Source of the DNA: Anthonomus grandis grandis | Taxonomy: Eukaryota; Arthropoda; Insecta; Coleoptera; Curculionidae | Direction: 5' to 3' | Assembly (NCBI RefSeq): GCF_022605725.1 | Contig: NC_065546.1 | Coordinates: 30,996,227-31,060,226, forward strand | DNA: 64,000 nt | Shown here: one piece after another, positions 1 through 9,990 of the stretch | Position numbering within the stretch: the stretch's first letter is position 1 | Layout: each line of letters opens with the position of its first letter | Notes under the pieces: generated by a model | Seen by the model: the letters and a program-made list of their open reading frames with translations, nothing else | Told to the model about the DNA's origin: nothing | Databases searched by the model: none | Program-made: the position numbers and the translations under genes

Positions 1-220
1 TCCAAAACAAAATATAAATTGTATCTAATATATTAGTCCAATTCTAATGTCCTATGTATATAATTTTAAACATCACCGAAAACTCTAACATAGACAAGTA
101 ATAAAATATTATAATATTCGTTAAGATAAAAATAGAGTAGGGGCGACAAATATGGAATACTTTTTTTAAAACTGCAAAATTATAAGAACTTTTTTATTTT
201 TTTACCACAATAAAAGTAAT

Positions 221-1274
221 GAGTTACTTATTATATTGGGTATTACGTCACTTATAGCAAAAATCAATTTAGATTTTTTTTTTTTTTTTTAAATCTTACA
301 TAAAAAACAATGATTTTCAAAAATCAAAAATTACACAACATGCATTCGATAATAACCACAGAATAGACTGGAATGCTTCCTCAATTTTAGCAAAGGAACC
401 AATTTCAAAATTACGTAAGCTAAAGGAAAGTGCATTTATAATGTTAAATGAAGATAAATGCTTAGCTACTTGTTCGGTTGATTTTCATAATACATGGATT
501 CCTTTGCTCAAGAGAGAAGTAGATCAGGGTATTCTCAAAATTAATTAATGATTTAAAATATTTGATATTCATGTATTTTCTATGATTAATTTACATTAAG
601 ATCACACCCCTTTAATTTTTAAAAAAGTAACCTTTGAAAATTTTGTTATCTTTCAAAATAGTTTGTCAAACTATTAATAAACCGTCAAATCATATAAAAA
701 AGTATATAAAGTATTTTCGAATTAGGAAGAAATTTTGATGAGACTGGATTACTGAAAATTTGAAAGATAAGTATATTTTATTTTTAATTTAATTTAATTT
801 TACTTTAATTACCTTGATAACGGTAGTAGATATAACTACCGAAACGTTGGTTCAAATTAGGTATTTTTAAAAAAAGTAGGTCTTCTTGTTGTTTTTTATC
901 GTTTTTTAATTGTAATATTCATAACAAAGTTAGGTAGGATATTAAAAAGAAGAAACGAGCTCAGAGATTAATAGATTGAACCTCAGCTCCTAGGTATATA
1001 AAAAAAATCTATTATACCTCAAGTAAATTATTGTATTTAAAACTTATTGAACTTAAATTAAATTAAGTATATCGAACGGTATGGTTACAGATTTAAGTTC
1101 ATATTTCTTTTAAATACGTGAATAAGTCTATTTTCTTTTTCTTTTCAATTGTTGAGCGGGTGAGATAAAAAAAAAAAAAAAAAAAAATCTAAATTGATTT
1201 TTGCTATAAGTACGTCACTTATACCCAATATAATAAGTAACTCATTATGAATTCGTCACAACAATACAGATTTT
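221..1274 (+). mobile_element. Penelope-like insertion with inverted terminal repeats
   Basis: A 14-base direct repeat, ACAATAAAAGTAAT, stands at 207-220 and again at 1275-1288, as expected of a target-site duplication. Just inside are long inverted repeats: about 218-290 reads inward with TAATGAGTTACTTATTATATT and returns as the complement at about 1170-1247, each followed inward by a run of T or A. Between them lie the 3' end of a coding region (340-548) and, near 808-845, a hairpin CGGTAGT/ACTACCG followed by AAACGTTGG. Inverted long-terminal arrangements and target duplications of this size are known in Penelope-like elements. The family assignment is moderately secure; the boundaries are well supported. 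Confidence 0.6.
340..548 (+). pseudogene. C-terminal fragment of a Penelope-like element protein
   Basis: An open stretch of about 69 codons ends at the TAA around 546. It contains HRIDWNASSILAKEP, then KLRKLKESAFIML and HNTWIPLLKRE. The pattern 'ILxKEP..KLRKLKES.FI' resembles the end of the GIY-YIG endonuclease domain of Penelope-like reverse transcriptases, where the element is usually 5'-truncated. There is no upstream reverse transcriptase in this copy. A diverged copy of the same tail, with the same downstream sequence, occurs on the minus strand at 12300-12500, supporting a repeat family. It is too short to be functional. Confidence 0.5.
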
Positions 1275-1445
1275 ACAATAAAAGTAATTAAAAAACATGT
1301 TATATTAAGCAATTATAACTTGTATTTGTAAAAAATAAAAACGTTTCAAAAATCGTAATAAAAACACTAAAATATTAATATTTCCCTTTTTTAAAAATAG
1401 GGTCACAAATATGGAATACTTAGAAAACTAAACTAAATACTAAAT

Positions 1446-3043
1446 CTATTGGCAGAAATCGCAAATATAAATGCCAGATACATATGAGGTACATTGCAAA
1501 TGACACCATGAGTGGCAGGATTTGCACTGTATCCACTGTTTCTCGGATTTTTTGCTTTCCAAAAACTTTCCACCACAAAACAAGCACTCTGGATTATCAG
1601 AAAGATCCGAAACTTTTTCACTATTTTCGCTAGTACATAATGAATCATCTGAGACATCATCTGCCACAAAGTCTTCTTCAGAAGAGCTACTTGATTTTTC
1701 TGAACTGTATCCCAAATTTTTTGTCTTACGCTTAGCTTGACTTCTTGATGTTGCCGTGCTGGGAGTATCGAAATCAGTCAAGCTGCCCGATTCGTTTTTT
1801 AACTTAAGTTTTGATGTAGTTCAAACAGATGCTTCTGCAGATGATTCCAATTCTGTTTTGTAAGGTGATCCAGTCATTACGGCAGCTTTCCCTGCTTTTC
1901 GTCCTTGGTTGCTGGTTTTTTTACAAATGATTGGGACAGACGAGACCATCTCAGGATTTACAATATTTGTAGGTGGCATCGGATTTTCAGTAACTTCATC
2001 TTTTTCGATAGTTTCGGAGGCAAGAAAGTTGGTCCCAAGAAGAATGGTCCCATAAAAGATTTGTCAAGAAGCTGAAGTTTATGTGTTGAATGTGGCGGTA
2101 AGCACACAATCGTAACATTATTTTCTCTGGCCATATTAATGACATCAATATTGCGAGTATGCGAGTTATGACCGTCTAATACGAGCATAACTGGAGATTC
2201 AGGTGTAGGCTTTACTGTCGCTACAAAATGTTCAAACCATTTTGTATATATATTATTTTGTATCCACCCTGATGGATGACATTCGAACTTTGTCCCAGGT
2301 GGAGCCCCCTTTGTAAGCTGCGGGCTTAAGTTTTTTCTGGGGAATATAACTAAGGGTGGAACAAAATTGCTCCCTACACTCATACAAAATACTACTGTAA
2401 TTAGTGAGCCTCGTTCTGCGGAAGTCATGCTACCAATTTGTCGTTTACCTTTACGTGCAATTACTTCTGGTATCTTTGAAGGCACTATAGAGAGACCACT
2501 CTCGTCAACGTTGAAAACGCGGTTTGCTGAATAGTTATATTTCTCATATTCATTCGTTAAAATAGTAAAAAATGACTGAACGTTTTCTTTAGAAAAGCCT
2601 TTGTCTCTAGCAAAAGATGTGCCTGTAGGTCTTTAAAATGACAATGTATCTAAGTGCCGTCTCAAAAACAGCCTAAGCCAGCCTTTTCCAGCTGTTTTTT
2701 TGCCAAAAGGATTTGGCAGATTATTTTTAACAGCAAGCTGATATGCCATATTCCTTATGTCGTTTCTGGTTAAACCAAAATACTTACTTTCCATATGAAG
2801 TAAGTACCTTATAAGTTCATCTTCTAGTTCTTTTGTAAGCACTGTTGGTCGACCTAGTTTTGTTTCAGCAGAGATATCTGGATCTTCGTTTTTCTGACAG
2901 TGTCTAAAAAGGGTTGTTTTGGGAACATTGTAAGTTTTGGCTGCCTGCAGGTACCCCATTTTCTGTTCCTTAATAGCACAAATTGCTTGTATCATATCAT
3001 TTTTTTCATAATATTTTCTTTTTCGACTACCTTTTGATGCCAT
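1446..3043 (-). pseudogene. pogo-like transposase with PHD-type C-terminus, broken
   Basis: The N-terminal part (3043 to 2633) has a Psq-type helix-turn-helix (QAAKTYNVPKTTLFRH) followed by a CENP-B-type DNA-binding region. A single TAA at about 2635 interrupts the frame, which continues as RPTGTSFARDKGF. The DDE domain follows: first acidic residue in NVDESGLSIVP (about 2500), second in MLVLDGHNSH, third in LQLLDKSFMGPF. After MGPF the frame is deleted and shifted, so the C-terminal end of the catalytic domain is lost. The frame resumes with a Ser/Glu-rich linker and ends (1500-1446) in a C-x2-C...C-x2-C-x2-W-C-H-x2-C...C-x2-C array typical of a PHD finger. Family knowledge: Tigger/pogo transposases cut and paste at TA. 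This copy cannot encode a functional enzyme. Confidence 0.8.
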
Positions 3044-3339
3044 ACTGAAATAAAAAAAAAATCACATAGTTCTATTTCATTATATAAAAATTGAGGTTTC
3101 TAACGCAGAGTACAAGCACAAGTTTTAATAGGTTTACAATGGCCTCTCTTATATTTATTACTTTTTTTTGCTTTTTTAGTTACAATATTTGTTATTGATA
3201 TATTATTTACTATTAAAGCAAATTTAGAAATGCTTTTATAGCAACAAAATATCACTATTTTAGTATTCCTTATAGGATACTAATATGGAATACTATTCCA
3301 TATTTGTGGCTTAAAAAATTCCATATTAGTGACCCTTAT

Positions 3340-4100
3340 AACCTAATATTATAATATTCTAAAAAAATATTTCTATGTTAAAAAACAAACTATGTTAAAA
3401 AACCTAAAAACTATTGTAAACTATGATGTTTGAGCTGTCACAAATGCACAACAGTTTGAATAAAAAATAAGTATTTTATCGCTAACATACGGAAACAGCA
3501 AGATCTGCAAAACTTTTATGATGCCGCAAAAAAAAACGACTGTCCATGGTGAGCCAACAAAACCAACTAGAGACGGGCCGATCGGAAAAAAACCTTAGAT
3601 GAATGCACTTCGACACTTTCAACGTGCAATATGTCTTACTTTAAAGCAGTATTTTAAGTAAGGAACGAATAGCCTTTAAAGACTTAATAATTGAAAAATT
3701 GATGGTAAGTGATAAATTAATGATTTTCTTTTTGAGCTACTTTTTGATATTGGCATTGCAAGTTGAGAGCCTGGCGAGTCACCTATTGCGAGATTGGACC
3801 TTGAAGCTGTTCCTAATTATTTAAGAAAATACATGAGGTTTCCAAATTATAAATTGATATGAAAATCAACATCCTTTGACTTAGGAATAGGGGCCTGCAA
3901 GATTCTCTCCGGTTTTCATTAACAATCCATCTAACTTCTTCTTTTGTAAAAGAAATAATTTATTTAAATCCCTGAAAACCTCACTGTATATGGGAATAAA
4001 ATAAAACAACCATATCATTTACTAATTGTATCTCAAGTTACATAGCTTTTTAATATTCTGTTAATGTCACTTGTCTGTCAAAAGTCAACTACAAAACATA
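3340..4100. other. No gene recognised (3.34-4.10 kb)
   Basis: AT-rich sequence without a supportable gene. A short coding-like piece near 3485-3545 (RKQQDLQNFYDAAKKNDCPW) may be LINE debris, but I could not place it. Confidence 0.4.
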
Positions 4101-4675
4101 TAGATCTATAAAAATCTTCTTAAGAAATATACATATGGTGCCACTAGGCTGTTACAAATTAGAAAATAAACATATTCAGTTGCCTGGACTAAAGACTAAA
4201 GTTGTCTAGGCAGTCGAAGCTATTTGTTCTTTTAAGTTTTTGGGAAAAACATACGATTGACATATTTAACTGCTTGGTATAAAGAAGAATTTGAAATAAT
4301 TGTATAGCATACCCTGAATAGCCGAATCTTAAAATGGTATGCCAGACCTCAAGTGTGTCTTAAATAATGAGAAATATACCATCCGTGTCAGATTCTTACC
4401 CAATTCCTCTGTAATAAAGTTTTCTGCTTAACGTCAGTATGTTATTCTCAAAGTGCAGCTCACCATCTATTAGTAAGTATTCCGTGAAATTTAGGTATGG
4501 CTAAATCAGGAAGATCATTATCATTCGACAGATTAACCGCTACATCACAATTAAAACTAATAAAGCGTTTTTTGCTTAAATTCAAACAAAGTCTATTGGA
4601 GTCTAACCGTTCCCTAATAATAATGGGGTCAGTTTCTATAACCTGTTTAGGCTCAGTCACGCCTCTTTATTGCCA
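4100..4675 (-). pseudogene. LINE reverse transcriptase, downstream half (split by gypsy element)
   Basis: Read on the minus strand, 4660-4460 encodes ..DSNRLCLNLSKKRFISFN.., the segment after the catalytic FADD motif in CR1/Jockey-group LINE reverse transcriptases (thumb region, 'LxLNxxKTxxxxF'). Shifted frames from 4440 to about 4300 still suggest the later 'YFSLFKTHLRSGI' segment. The upstream half of the same protein, ending in LTLFAD, lies at 9643-9990, on the other side of the LTR retrotransposon. The two halves were one relic before the insertion. Confidence 0.65.
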
Positions 4676-4680
4676 TAATA

Positions 4681-5209
4681 TTGTAACGAAATTCGGGAAC
4701 ACACTTTTTTTGTCAACGTCAAAAACACTAACCTAACTCGCCTTGACTGTCGTTTAACTGTTTGCAAGGTAAAAACTGACTAAACAATTAAAACTGAATG
4801 AATTATCACGAAGCGCGTCCTTTTTAAAATCCGATGGAAAAGTTTCGAAATATTTAGAATTATCTTCATTGTTTTTGCCCAAAGAGACCAATAGTTTTAG
4901 GAGAATACTGACAGTCAAATCAAGCAAGTATACAAATTCTAGAAAATTAGAACTACAGGGATTAACAATAATATAACCTAAATAACCTAAATTGGGGCCA
5001 AAATGGGGCTCTCGAACAAGATACTACTACTTAATAGTATAGGTATATAGTAATACTATAGAACTACTTAAAAACTAAACACTATAGATATAAATAATAA
5101 ACCAAACGTAAGTAGAACCCTAAAGAAACCCTACGAATCAACTTTAACTACAGAACACTAATAAAATTGTACAAAACCTAGAAGAATAATTAACGTATTT
5201 ACATTTTCA
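4681..5209 (-). repeat. 3' LTR of gypsy element
   Basis: About 529 bases, beginning TTGTAACGAAATTC on the plus strand and ending ACATTTTCA. It matches 9194-9637 closely along its length. It is about 85 bases longer than that copy because it keeps a segment near 4735-4785 (around CTCGCCTTGACTGTCG) and an extra AT-rich insertion near 5030-5065. The GAGAGGGGAGCAGTA polypurine tract adjoins it at 5213-5227. Confidence 0.9.
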
Positions 5210-5212
5210 CAA

Positions 5213-5227
5213 TACTGCTCCCCTCTC
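5213..5227 (-). promoter_or_regulatory. Polypurine tract of gypsy element
   Basis: On the minus strand GAGAGGGGAGCAGTA lies immediately before the 3' LTR and just after the integrase stop codon, the position of the plus-strand primer in LTR retroelements. Confidence 0.65.
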
Positions 5228-7969
5228 AAGTTTGATCGTCCCGATCAAACATGGGACCACCTGAGTCATGATAGGGCGCTAGCCGGACGACGTTTACAAT
5301 TTTCATCTTCGTTTTCGGATGTCGCTGGATACGGTACACCACGTCGTTGATTCTGGTGACCACATTGAAAGGACCTTCCCAATCCTTCTAGAGCTTTGGT
5401 GACTTGCCCTTCGTCCTCCGTGGATTGTATAACCAGACTTTATCCCCAGAATTAAAACCAGTAGAATTTGCCTTTATGTCATAACGTGATTTCATTCTGT
5501 TACTTTCTAGATGAAGTTTATCCCGTGCTTGTTCGTGAACAATTTGTACACACTATTGTAAATGGTCGACGTACTGCTCAAGGGTTTCAGACTTATGGGG
5601 TCTTCCAGTAATAATGTCCAAAAGCAAACGAAGTTTATTACCGTAGACAACTTTTGCCGGGCTTTTTCCAGTTGACTTGTAGATAGAAGAACGATATGCC
5701 AATAGGAATGAATGTATACAGATATCCCAGTCGGTTTGCTTAGAGTTTACCACCATCCTCAAATAGGTTTCAAATGTGCGGTTAAATCTTTCAACCATTT
5801 CATCAGACTAAGGATGTAGTGGGGTTGTACGGGTTTTATTGATTCCCAGCAACTGGCATACTTGTTGGAATATTTGTGACTCAAAGTTCCTTCCTTGGTC
5901 TGAATGTAACTCTCTGGGTACACCAAATCGACAAATCCAGTTCTGGAACAGCACTTCAGCTACTATCATTGGATGCTGATTTGATTCCTTTTTAAAACAA
6001 TGTTGACATGTTTCAATACAGGGTCTTCTCGATAAAGCATTGGCATTTTGGTGATATTCACCTTTCCTATGTTTTATTGTAAAGTCATACTCTTGTAATC
6101 GTTGAAGCCACCTTGCTATTTGTCCTTCAGGGTTTTTAAACTGAAACAGCCATTTCAATGAAGCATGGTTAGTTCTAAGGATAAATCGTTGACCACACAA
6201 ATATTTTTGGAAATGTTCAATAGCTTTTACTGCTGCCAGTAGCTCTCGTCTGGTGACACAATAGTTTCTTTCTGGTTTTGATAACGTTTTACTGAAATAA
6301 GCTATCACTTGCTCGCCATCTTCATATTTTTGTGATAGAACGGCCCCAATTCCAACATTGCTTGCATCGGCATCCAAAATAAAAGTTTGTTCAGGAATCG
6401 GATATGTTAAAATTGGAGATGTGCACAGTGCTCTTTTTAACCATTAAAATGCTTCTTCATAGTCTGTTGATCAATTAATGTCATTTTGTCCTCCGTGACC
6501 TTATGTAGAGGCTTTGCAAGATTACCGAAATTTCTTACAAATCTTCTGTAATAGGTAGAAAGGCCCAGGAAGCTTCTTAACTGGTGTTTGTCAGTGGGTC
6601 GTCGCCAATTTTCGATTGCCTCTACTTTATCTGGATTAGTCTTGACACCTTTTTTTGATATTATATGGCCAAGGTATCGAATTTCTTTTTGAAATAAGCA
6701 ACATTTTTTAGAACTTAGCTTCAGGTTGGCCTCTCGGAGTTTAACAAATACCTTTTGAATATTCTTCAAATGGTCTTCAAATATTTTTTCCCAATATTAT
6801 GACGTCATCCAGATAAACTAAACATGATTCCCAAGTCATTCCACGTAAAACTGTTTCCATAAGTCTCTCAAAGGTAGCTGCAGCATTGCAGAGTACAAAG
6901 GGCATTACTGCGAAAATCCTGTTCCAGTCGAGAATGCGGTCTTTTCCTTATCTTCTGGGTGCATCTTTACCTGCCAGTATCCACTGTTTAGATCGAGTGT
7001 TGAGAACCATTGTGAACCGGATAGCGTGTCCAGGGTGTCGTCAATTCTTGGTAGGGGATAACTGTCTTTCTTGGTAATGTCATTTAGTCGCCGATAGTCT
7101 ACACAAAATCTAGTGGATCCATCCTTTTTCTTCACTAGTACAACTGGAGATGTCCAAGGACTCTGAGGAGGTTCTATCACTCCTTGTGTCATTATTTCTT
7201 GAAGCATTGAGGAAACTTCTCCTTGTTAAGCTATCGGAATTCTTCGAGGTGCTTGTTTAATCGGAGCATTGTCTCCAGTGTTAATTCGATGCTGCACCAA
7301 ATCAGTTCTTCCTAGGTCATTATCGTGCAAGGAAAACACATCTTGATTTTCTTCAAGAAGACGTCGCAATTTACTACACTGGTCCATGATTAAATTGGCA
7401 GAAGATTCTTTAAATAGGTTTTGTAAAGATACAGGAAAAGGTCTGTTTAAATAATAATTTCTATCAGCATTTTTCATGACTGCCACTACTTCAGAGCATA
7501 TGCCAATGTTCTCTCCTTGTTTCAGATGTTGATCATATCCTTTTAAATTTACCATTCGAACCAAAACAGTAGATTTCTTCTGCGTAGATATGGTCTTGGC
7601 TAGAAAAATTACTTGACCATATAGTTTGCAGTTTTCCATGGGCTCAATCAAAACAGTTTCTCCCTTTTTTCCTCCAATTGTATTATTACCACCACCTCTG
7701 AATTTCCTGGTATAGTAACATCCTTGAATAACTAATCGGGATCCTTTTTCCATTTGCAGACTCCAGAATTAAATTGGGTGATGCTGAAAGCCTACAGTAT
7801 GCTACGATCTTCGGCTTTACGATAGTATGACTTGATCTCACTACCATCTCATATTCACGGCCGCATATTTTTCCCGGTACTACCAAGCTCTCTCTAGGAT
7901 GTGGTAGCCGGTTTAGTCTTATACGTAGGGCTTGGTAGCACCCAGCCAGCTGGCGCACCATAAAGCTGA
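5227..7969 (-). pseudogene. pol: gypsy pol polyprotein (PR-RT-RNase H-IN), defective
   Basis: Order on the minus strand: protease remnant (about 7950-7760, SPNLILESANGKRIPIS) with an internal deletion and no DTG triad; linker; reverse transcriptase with YRRLNDITKKDSYPLPRID and STLDLNSGYWQ (7140-6930), then the YLDD codons near 6810 in a shifted frame; connection RYLGHIISKKGV and SFLGLSTYYRRF (6670-6530); RNase H with DADASNVGIGAVLSQ and ITLR-like TNHASLKWL (6375-6150); integrase with HSDQGRNFES (about 5900) and DEMVERFNRT (about 5790). A deletion has removed the integrase zinc domain and first catalytic Asp, joining the RNase H tether directly to the middle of the core. The C-terminal GPF-like module runs to the stop near 5228. 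At least four frame breaks are visible. Confidence 0.88.
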
Positions 7970-9145
7970 CTAGTTGAAGTTTTCCTGGTTCCTTGGATCT
8001 CTTAAAGGCTTGGGGCATTGACGTTTAAGGTGCCCCTCCTCATTGCAATTCCAGCATTGCAATGGTCTTTTAGGTTTCCTCTCTAATAATGATTCAATCT
8101 TCTTTAGGCGGTCTTCGAGATCACTTTCCGAAGTTTTGATTTGTCTTATTCGTGTCTGCCTTCTAGTTGCTTGAAAAGCTGCCTCATACTCTAGTCCATG
8201 GGCCAATGCTTCTGATATACTTTTATGATGAGCCATCCTTAGAGCGTGGTTAGTATCTGGATCTCGAACTCCGTCAATAAAACAATTTATAGAAATGTGT
8301 TCTCGGAACTCTGTTGGAGCTGAAGGATAAGCCAGATTTACTAATCGAGCAACATTGGTCTCAAACTGTTGGAGTCCTTCCTCGGGTTGTTGTCTTCTAG
8401 CTTTCAATTGAGCCTGGTATACTTGTTGTAGATGGGCTTCGCCGTATCTCATCTCTAAGGTACGCATCAGTACGTCGAAATTGAGCTGATCCTCAGATGG
8501 CACGATTCTTAGTATTTCTGTAGCTCCTCCTTTAAGGCTTAGCTTAAAATTAATTGCATTTTCTTCGTTATCCCAGCAATTCCCCCTAGCAGCGGCCTCA
8601 AATTGATTCAAATAGATACTCCATGCTTCTTTGCCGTCGAATTTTGGTGGCTTTACTTTCATCATTGTTTGCATTCCAGGATTGCGATGAAGAGGAGTCC
8701 GTTTTACGTTTATCTCTAGTTCTTGGATCTTTTTTTGTACTTGCCCCAATTCTTCTTCTACCGTTGCTTCAAAGTTAGTCATTAATTGTTTCTGATTCTT
8801 CTTCAGATCTTCTTTAAGTTGTAAAACTCGTTTCTCTTGTTTTCTATCTCGTTTCTCCTGCTCCTTTTTAAGATTATCTTTTAAATTAAGTAAGTCATCT
8901 TTCATGGCTCGAATCAGGTCTTCATTTTCTTTCTTTAGGTCATCTTTCATGGTCCTTATCAGGTCCTTATTTTCCTTCTTCAGGTCAGATTTAATTGTCT
9001 TTAGTAAATCTTCCTGTTTCTTGTCTCGCTCTTCTTATTCTTCCCTCTGTTTGCGGTTCTTCTTGTTCTACTTTTTGCTCGTCAAACTTCCTTAATAGCA
9101 GCTCCATCAATTTCTTGGCCTCCATCTTGGCCTGACTTTTTGTTA
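7970..9145 (-). pseudogene. gag: gypsy gag polyprotein, frameshifted
   Basis: The N-terminal part (9127 downwards: MEAKKLMELLLRKFDEQ) is followed by frameshifts and then a long open frame from 8950 to 7970. The region 9000-8800 encodes a coiled coil built from repeats of a KKENxDLIRxMKDDL unit. The capsid-like domain (about 8650-8150) contains PPKFDGKEAWSIYLNQFEAA and the PSAPTEFREHISINCFIDG segment typical of arthropod gypsy gag. A CCHC zinc knuckle, CWNCNEEGHLKRQC, lies near 8050-8010. The copy at 47-49.7 kb has an upstream MPVKRSQAKMET start; here the matching codon reads ACG, so the native start is lost. Confidence 0.85.
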
Positions 9146-9180
9146 AAGGCGTCCACTAAAATGAGCTTCCAAATATCCCA

Positions 9181-9192
9181 CTGCTGACACCA
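9181..9192 (-). promoter_or_regulatory. Primer-binding site of gypsy element
   Basis: On the minus strand TGGTGTCAGCAG follows the 5' LTR after one or two bases. It starts with TGG, the complement of a tRNA CCA end, as required to prime minus-strand DNA synthesis. I cannot name the tRNA from memory with confidence. Confidence 0.7.
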
Positions 9193-9193
9193 A

Positions 9194-9637
9194 TTGTAAC
9201 GAAATTCGGGAACACACTTTTATTTTCAACGTCAAAAACACTAACCTAAACAATTAAAATTGAATGAATTGTCACGAAGCGCGTCCTTTTTAAAACCCGA
9301 TGGAACAGTTTCAAAATATTTAGAATTATCTTCATTGTTTTTGCCCAAAGAGACCAATAATTTTAGGAGAATACTGACAGTCAAAGCAAGCAAGTATACA
9401 AATTCTAGGAAATTAGAACTACAGGGATTTACAATAATATAACCTAAATAACCTAAACTGGAGCCAAAATGGGGCTCTGGAACAAGATGAACTACTTAAA
9501 AACTAAACACTATAGATAAAAATAATAAACCAAACGTAAGTAGAACCCTAAAGAAACCCTACGAATCAACTTTAACTACAGAATACTAATAAAATTGTAC
9601 CAAAACTAGGAGAATAATTAACGTATTTACATTTTCA
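9194..9637 (-). repeat. 5' LTR of gypsy element
   Basis: About 444 bases, homologous to 4681-5209 and starting with the same TTGTAACGAAATTC. In the element's own orientation it comes first and is followed by the primer-binding site. It should contain the promoter and polyadenylation signal of the element; I see no unambiguous TATA box to name. Confidence 0.9.
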
Positions 9638-9642
9638 TAATA

Positions 9643-9990
9643 ATACATATGTACAATCTGCAAAAAGAGTCAATTGTTCAAAAAAGTTTAAGTGGACAAC
9701 GTCATTTATATATAGGGATAGAATGGGTCTCAAAACTGAGCCCTGTGAGAAACCACAATTAATTTTTCGTAAAGTTGATTGATGGTAATGCTCAGAAAAT
9801 GAGACTCTTTCAAGAAAAATATAAATAGTGTCTTGAATACCCCTTGATAGCAGTTATTAGGTTGAATAATTGGGTGCAGTTCTAAATTCTTGCTTTTGCA
9901 AGTTTTTTTATGACTGAATAGCGGAAAACAGAAATTTGAGCACAGAAGTCAAATTGTAAGATGGAACGTTAAAACCTTTTATAAGGCTGC
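9643..9990 (-). pseudogene. LINE reverse transcriptase, upstream half (split by gypsy element)
   Basis: On the minus strand, about 9830-9650 reads RVSFSEHYHQSTLRK, then GFSQGSVLRPILSLYINDVV and finally QLTLFAD, the palm region of a CR1/Jockey-group LINE reverse transcriptase. The frame runs straight into the gypsy insertion at the FADD motif, whose second half is expected beyond 4680. Standard residues are altered (LRP for LGP, FADC for FADD), so the LINE was already decaying. Confidence 0.7.

Larger units (their letters stand above)
140..3336 (-). mobile_element. pogo/Tigger-like DNA transposon, interrupted
   Basis: The ends carry related inverted motifs: GGGGCGACAAATATGG after a TA at 138-139 on the left, and the complement of GGGTCACTAATATGG ending near 3335 next to TTA on the right. 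Further copies of the ATATGGAATA subterminal motif sit at about 1400 and 3282, the repeat pattern expected of pogo-type ends. The single gene inside (1446-3043) is a broken pogo-like transposase on the minus strand. A Penelope-like sequence (221-1274) lies inside the left arm, which explains why the two left-hand copies of the end motif are 1.25 kb apart. The exact termini are uncertain by a few bases. Confidence 0.65.
4681..9637 (-). mobile_element. Ty3/gypsy LTR retrotransposon, complete ends, defective coding
   Basis: Both LTRs are present (4681-5209 and 9194-9637) and the insertion is flanked by TAATA at 4676-4680 and 9638-9642. The element reads on the minus strand. From its 5' end: LTR, primer-binding site TGGTGTCAG, gag, protease-RT-RNase H-integrase, purine-rich tract, LTR. 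Several in-frame stops, frameshifts and deletions (protease core, integrase N-terminus) make it non-autonomous. It sits inside an older LINE, in its catalytic FADD codons. A related, more decayed copy lies at 47079-49711. Confidence 0.9.

Noticed and set aside
6886..7077. 63-codon plus-strand frame
   Set aside because: Shadow of the gypsy reverse transcriptase on the minus strand.
4681..9637. Endogenous-retrovirus-like interpretation of the LTR element
   Set aside because: No envelope-like frame lies between integrase and the 3' LTR: the polypurine tract follows the integrase stop directly.
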